Assembly (NCBI RefSeq): GCF_028476545.1
Contig: NW_026731570.1
Span: 818,001 to 882,000, forward strand
Length of the DNA stretch: 64,000 nt
Direction: 5' to 3'
From: Physella acuta
Lineage: Eukaryota > Mollusca > Gastropoda > Physidae
Position 1 is the first letter of the stretch; each line of letters starts with the position of its first letter. Under the pieces are notes generated by a model, which was given only the letters and a program-made list of their open reading frames with translations, was not told where the DNA came from and did no database searches. The position numbers and the translations under genes were made by a program. Below, one piece after another: positions 59,639 to 64,000 of this stretch.

Positions 59639-60660
59639 ATTAATATTAAAGTTGGTTGATATAAGTAATTTCTGATTATTAGACTAACAACTAACAATTA
59701 CTGGGAGTTGTTATTTAAAAAAATTGAATAATCACCAAAGTTTTTTAATAACTTTTTTGGATTTTAATTTTCTATTATTTATACTAATATTTGTTTACTT
59801 GATTTTGCTTAAATGTATTTTATTTTTTTTTCATTTCTTTATATCATTTAATTTCATAATTACCTCCTTTGAACAGAAACTCAATATTTGTTTTCTCCCT
59901 TATCAAAAAAGTTCCACGCGCGAATTATTTTGACTCAAGCAAAAGACGAGAGCAAACCGCTGTGAACTATGTTACACCTTGGTGCGCTCTCGGGACTAAC
60001 ACTAATATACTGTGTCAGCGTTTAGTTCCATGTGGGGTGGGGGGGGGGGTGTAATGGAATCTAGTGAGGGGAATGGAATGTTTTGGTGATTTTGGTAGAG
60101 ACTATTTTTGAATCGAGTTTAGCTTTGGGACATTTTTAGTGTGGGAGAGTTTAGTGTGGTAAAATTTAGTGTGGAAGAATTTAGTGTGCGAGAATTTAGT
60201 GTGTGGGTATTTAGCGTGGGGGAATTTAGTGTGGGAGAATTGAGTGTGGGATAATTTATTATGGGAATTTTTTTGTGGGGAGTTTAGAGTGGGAGAATTT
60301 AGTGCGGGACAATTTTGTATGGGAGAATTAGGTGTGGGAGAAATGAGTATATTGTGTTGTAGTGTAGACAAAGGAAATTATTTGAGTGTGTGTGTGTATA
60401 TAAATAAATCTACGTGTGATTAGGTTTATTGTGGGTAAGTTGAGTGGGGGTGTTTAGATTAGTGGGGGATTGTCCTTTTGGGTGAGGATTAATCGACCAC
60501 CGGATCATGTGACAATGTGACGGATTGCGTCATATGTATAACGCTGCTTTGTTTATTTCTTTATCTAAGACTAAATAGTAGGGAAAAAGCATGTCAAATA
60601 CCCTATATATTAACGAGGTTTCACAAGCGCTAAATTACAAACGTAAGAGTACACTTTTTA
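59639..60660 (-). mobile_element. LINE-family leader: X, array and module, minus strand
   Basis: X block (60,660-60,350), 15-bp array (60,340-60,135), spacer, and module (60,000-59,639). Same order as at 33.6-34.7 kb. Confidence 0.85.
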
Positions 60661-61640
60661 AGCTATAATACTAAACACAAAGCTTTCTAATGCTTGTCCG
60701 AATGTCTCGAGTTCCGGGCTCAGTTCTGTTGGGCTCCGTGAGTTCACCCAGCTCTGATGGGTACCTGGCGCACCTTAGGTAACTAAGGCGGATAGGCTTA
60801 GTACTGACCACATTATCTCCCTGTATGTCGAGGTGATTGAAACACGATCTTTGCTTTATCTGCCATTTGTGTATTGGGCACGAAGGGGAAAAGATTATGT
60901 AGATAAATTAAATAAAAAGCGCGGCTCGATTTTAAAATCGTTCTTGAGTCAGTCGTCTCTTGGTTGTTTTCGTCCATTATTTGTTTGATTTGTTTTGATC
61001 TTTGTATGCTTTGTTCTAGTATGAGAGTGTGGTGTGTTTGGTTTTCCGAGCCTATCTGCTCTATTTTGCTGCTGATTTGTGTCCCTCTATATTTATATTC
61101 TTGTATTTTCGAAAGTTCCGTTTCTATTGAGTCTATTTGTTCTTTGTTATTGTTTTTTCCTTTAAGCATACTTAGTTGTTGTTTTTTCTAGTTTAGTTTC
61201 TATGTGGGCCCTAACGCTATTAATGCTTAATGCATATTGAATAGATACCCGCTTAATGTCTTGTTTTAAATCTTCCCAATGTTGGATTTTGTTAAATTTT
61301 GGTGATGACTGTGTGTAAAATTGTATTAGGTCTTTATTAGTTTTGATGTAGCGCTCGTCTAGTAATAGTGTATTATTGAATTTCCAGTATGTGTTATGTT
61401 TTTGTTTGCTTTGTGTTTGTTCGTTGTTTAAAGTTGTCAGAACTGCTGTATGGTGGCTAAACTGTAGTGTTGAGAATAGGTGTTCTACTTTGTTGATTTT
61501 CATGTTCAATGGGGCGTAAATTCTGTCTAGACGGAATCTATTCCCAAAAGTGATACTTCCGTGGGTGGTTTGTATGGTGTGTGGAATTGCGTTCTCTATG
61601 TGTCGACTAGTTTGAAGTATGTTTTAATGTTGCTGATTCA
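60660..61640 (-). mobile_element. Second ORF2-fragment/J chimera, minus strand
   Basis: ORF2 text (KINKVEHLFSTLQFSHHTAVL, then LEKTTTKYA and a frame change) covers the same interval of ORF2 as 32,630-33,350, then switches at about 60,935 to J. The junction matches that of the first copy, so they share an ancestor. Confidence 0.75.
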
Positions 61641-61664
61641 GTCGGCGTATTCAGTATAGATTAT

Positions 61665-62930
61665 TTTTTTGTGTTTAATAGTGGTCCTCTCTTGCTGCTT
61701 CCCCAATCGAGCAAGGGTAGGCAGCAAGAGCAGTTTTACATGTTATTGTATACATATAGTTTCATCGTTATGAGCTTTGTAGTAGGGCCAAAATATGTCA
61801 GTATGCACTTTTTTATCTTTGCAGATGGTGCATTGTTTGAATTTTGTGTGTACTGTGTCCTCATGTTTTCCCGCTTCTTTAGGTGATCTGAATTGGGGGG
61901 TGCAGTAATTACATGGCGTGTGATCGTAGGTTAAATCTGCGCGTTTTTGTTCTTTGATTATTTTTCCTTGTTCTATGGGGCTGAGCTCACTTTTTGTTGA
62001 TAAGTTTGAGGTTCTGGTTGAAGTTGGTACAACTCTGAGACGGTACGCGAATAAAAAATTAACGGAGCAAAAACTGCCATGAAAACAATTATATATCCAT
62101 TTTCTAGGTATTAATATTAAAACTGGTTGATATAAGTGACTTCTAATTATTCGATTAACATTTACAAATTACTAGGTGTTGTGAATAACATTTTCTTAAT
62201 AATTACCATAGCTTTTAATTTCTTTTTGTAATTTAATTTTTCTATAATTTATACTAACGTTTGTTTACTTGTTTTTGCTCTCAAACATATTATTATTCTT
62301 TTCCTCTTCATTTTATCGTTAACATTTATAATTACCGCCCTTTAAAAAAAACAATGTTTGTTTTCTCCCCTAACAAAATAGTTCCACGAGCGAGATGTTT
62401 AGACTAAAACAAAAGACGAAAGCAAACCGCTGTGAACTGTGTTACACCTTGGTGCACTCTCGGGACTAACATTAATATTCTGTGTCAGTCTTTAGTTCCA
62501 ATGTGGGGTGGGGTGGGGGGGGGGAGTGTGTGATGGAAACTAATATAGGGGAGTTGAATGTTTGTGTGATTTTGGTGGATAATTAGTGTGGGATAATTTT
62601 GTGTGGGAAAATTTTGTGTAGGAGCATTTCAATGTGAGAAAATTTAATGTGGGAGAATTTAGTGTGCGAGAATTTAGTGTGAGAAAATTTAGTGCGGGAG
62701 AATTTAATGTGAGAGAATTTAGTTTGAAGGAATTTAGTGTAAGATAATTTAGTGTGGGAAAATTAAATGTGGGAGAATTTAGTGAAGAATTTAGTGCGGA
62801 GGATTTTAGTGTGGGAGAATTCATTCTGGGAGAATTTAGTGAAGAATTTAGTGCGGAGGATTTTAGTGTGGGAGAATTCATTCTGGGAGAATTTAGTGCG
62901 GGAGAATTTGGTGTGGAAGAATTTACTTAC
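61665..62930 (-). mobile_element. Decayed ORF1-only element, minus strand
   Basis: Array of 15-bp units (62,925-62,580, some duplicated blocks), spacer, module (62,470-62,107), a short ORF1 C-terminal remnant (62,030-61,790, linker text and broken C2H2 fingers) and a 3' end with hairpin CTCTTGCTGC / GCAGCAAGAG (about 61,687-61,728). Confidence 0.7.
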
Positions 62931-63297
62931 TTAATCCTCATAACTCCCTGTGGAGTATAGGGTAGCAACGAATCTCCGCCATTCCACTCTGTCTTGGGCG
63001 AGCCACTTTAGTTCATGCCAGGTCTTGCCAGTAGCCTGCACTTCTTCTTCCATCTCTCTCCTCCATGTTCCCAGTGGTCTTCCTCTACTTCTCTTTCCGG
63101 GTGGGTTCCACTTCAGCGCCATGTTGGGGAGTCTTCTTTTGCTCATGCGTAGGACATGGCCCAGCCATCTCCATCTCCTCATTCGAACTTCTGAAACAAT
63201 GTCGTTTAATCCTGTCATTTGCCATATTTCCTTGTTCGGGACTTTGTCGTCCCACTTTATTCTGAGGATACGTTGGAGGGATCTTCTTTCAAAGCCG
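62931..63297 (-). mobile_element. RTE-like LINE 3' fragment fused to the leader array
   Basis: About 120 codons open: FERRSLQRILRIKWDDKVP, RRWRWLGHVLRMSKRRLP, KRSRGRPLGTWRREMEEE, ending STGSYED and a stop, then TTAAGTAAGTAA directly joined to the 15-bp array. The conserved WLGHVLRM and RGRP..TWRR text is typical of the C-terminus of RTE-like polyproteins. The frame left of 63,297 is unrelated, so it is 5'-truncated. Confidence 0.75.
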
Positions 63298-64000
63298 CAT
63301 AAAAGAATGTTAACGTATGATGCAAACATTTTTATACATAATTTTACCAAAAAATGTTTACTAAGTAATTTTTGGCTGCGGTTTTCCAACATTTAGGCCC
63401 TTCCTGCTGAAAATACTCTGGGAGATGCACAACAGGGTAGCCTATGTCCGGGGCTAGGAGATATCCGTTTTGACAAATTTTGACATTTTTAGAATTTTTC
63501 AAAGTCAGACCAATTAATTGAAATTTCCTAATAAATTTTTCTCTTAATAGAATACTATTGTATTAGCTCCAGACTGTCAATAACGCAAGGAAGGTTTATA
63601 CCAAATTTTAAGTACTTTACTTATGGTTTTGAAAAAATATTTACAAAAAAATTCAAAATGTAATAAAATATTAACTAAATAATTTTTTGACAATTTATTG
63701 CCATACATATGCCCTACAATTTATATACTGTATTATAGCAGAAGAAACGTTGCTACTGCTGTAAAAATTTGACATGTGTTTGTCGAATAGTTTTTTTTTT
63801 GGCGATAGTTTTTGTTTCCCTCTCTCGGTCTGGCTGTAATCGCCCCTTAATATTATTTTTGTTTTCTTTATTATTTTATTTATTTTGGTTGTTAACAGGG
63901 TTCAAAATTTGAAAATGCATGAGTTTAAATGAATTAAAAGTTAATTAAACTGGTATTTAAGATGCAGGTCATGAAATAAATAAAATTAAAACTTATTTTA
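63298..64000. other. No gene recognised
   Basis: AT-rich to the window end, with no element ends or supported ORFs. Confidence 0.5.

Overview
This is a repeat-dominated window of an animal genome. The 5S rRNA, histone H4 with its 3' stem-loop, a HINT2-like processed pseudogene, tRNA-derived SINEs, hAT transposons and LINEs all point to a metazoan. The 5S sequence and element types suggest a lophotrochozoan, most likely a mollusc; that placement is inference. Apart from 5S and H4 I see no ordinary intact host gene.

The dominant theme is one family of non-LTR retroelements. A modular 5' leader recurs about 15 times. It consists of an upstream X block, arrays of a 15-bp unit (ACACTAAATTCTCCC) and a ~360-bp conserved module running from GTGCACCAAGGTGTAAC to TTAATACCAAG. 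It heads (a) one apparently complete autonomous Tx1-like LINE at about 33.6-40.7 kb, with an open ORF1 (CCHC knuckle) and an open ORF2 (APE endonuclease, reverse transcriptase, C-terminal Cys/His motif); (b) ORF1-only elements whose protein is homologous to LINE ORF1 but carries three C-terminal C2H2 fingers (6.6-9.1 kb full length; others at 5.1, 20.6 and 61.7 kb, with further decayed ORF1 copies at 25.1 and 40.7 kb); (c) leader plus 3'UTR elements without an ORF (17.0 and 43.6 kb); and (d) an ORF1-derived 'element A' family (3.0, 11.5, 47.2, 58.2 kb). ORF2 of the autonomous copy has no ATG near its start and overlaps ORF1 in the -1 frame at a slippery-type heptamer.

Layout: 0-3 kb hAT debris, a leader copy, a prothymosin-like processed pseudogene and a SINE; 3-5.1 kb element A and a HINT2 processed pseudogene in the same target site; 5.1-9.1 kb two ORF1-only elements tail to tail; about 9.9-14.0 kb and 45.3-48.8 kb the arms of a large inverted duplication enclosing about 31 kb; 14-20 kb hAT elements and a 69-bp satellite; 20-29 kb ORF1-only elements, leaders and an RTE-like LINE tail; 29.7-32 kb a composite hAT; 32.6-44.3 kb the autonomous LINE and derivatives; 51.3-57.4 kb a hAT, 5S rRNA, histone H4 and duplicated histone-flank sequence containing another hAT; 57.6-63.3 kb minus-strand leaders, element A with a U2 snRNA 5' fragment, ORF2 fragments and an RTE-like tail. 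Long TA microsatellites and G/C homopolymers are scattered throughout. All homologies come from reading the sequence; no database search was run.
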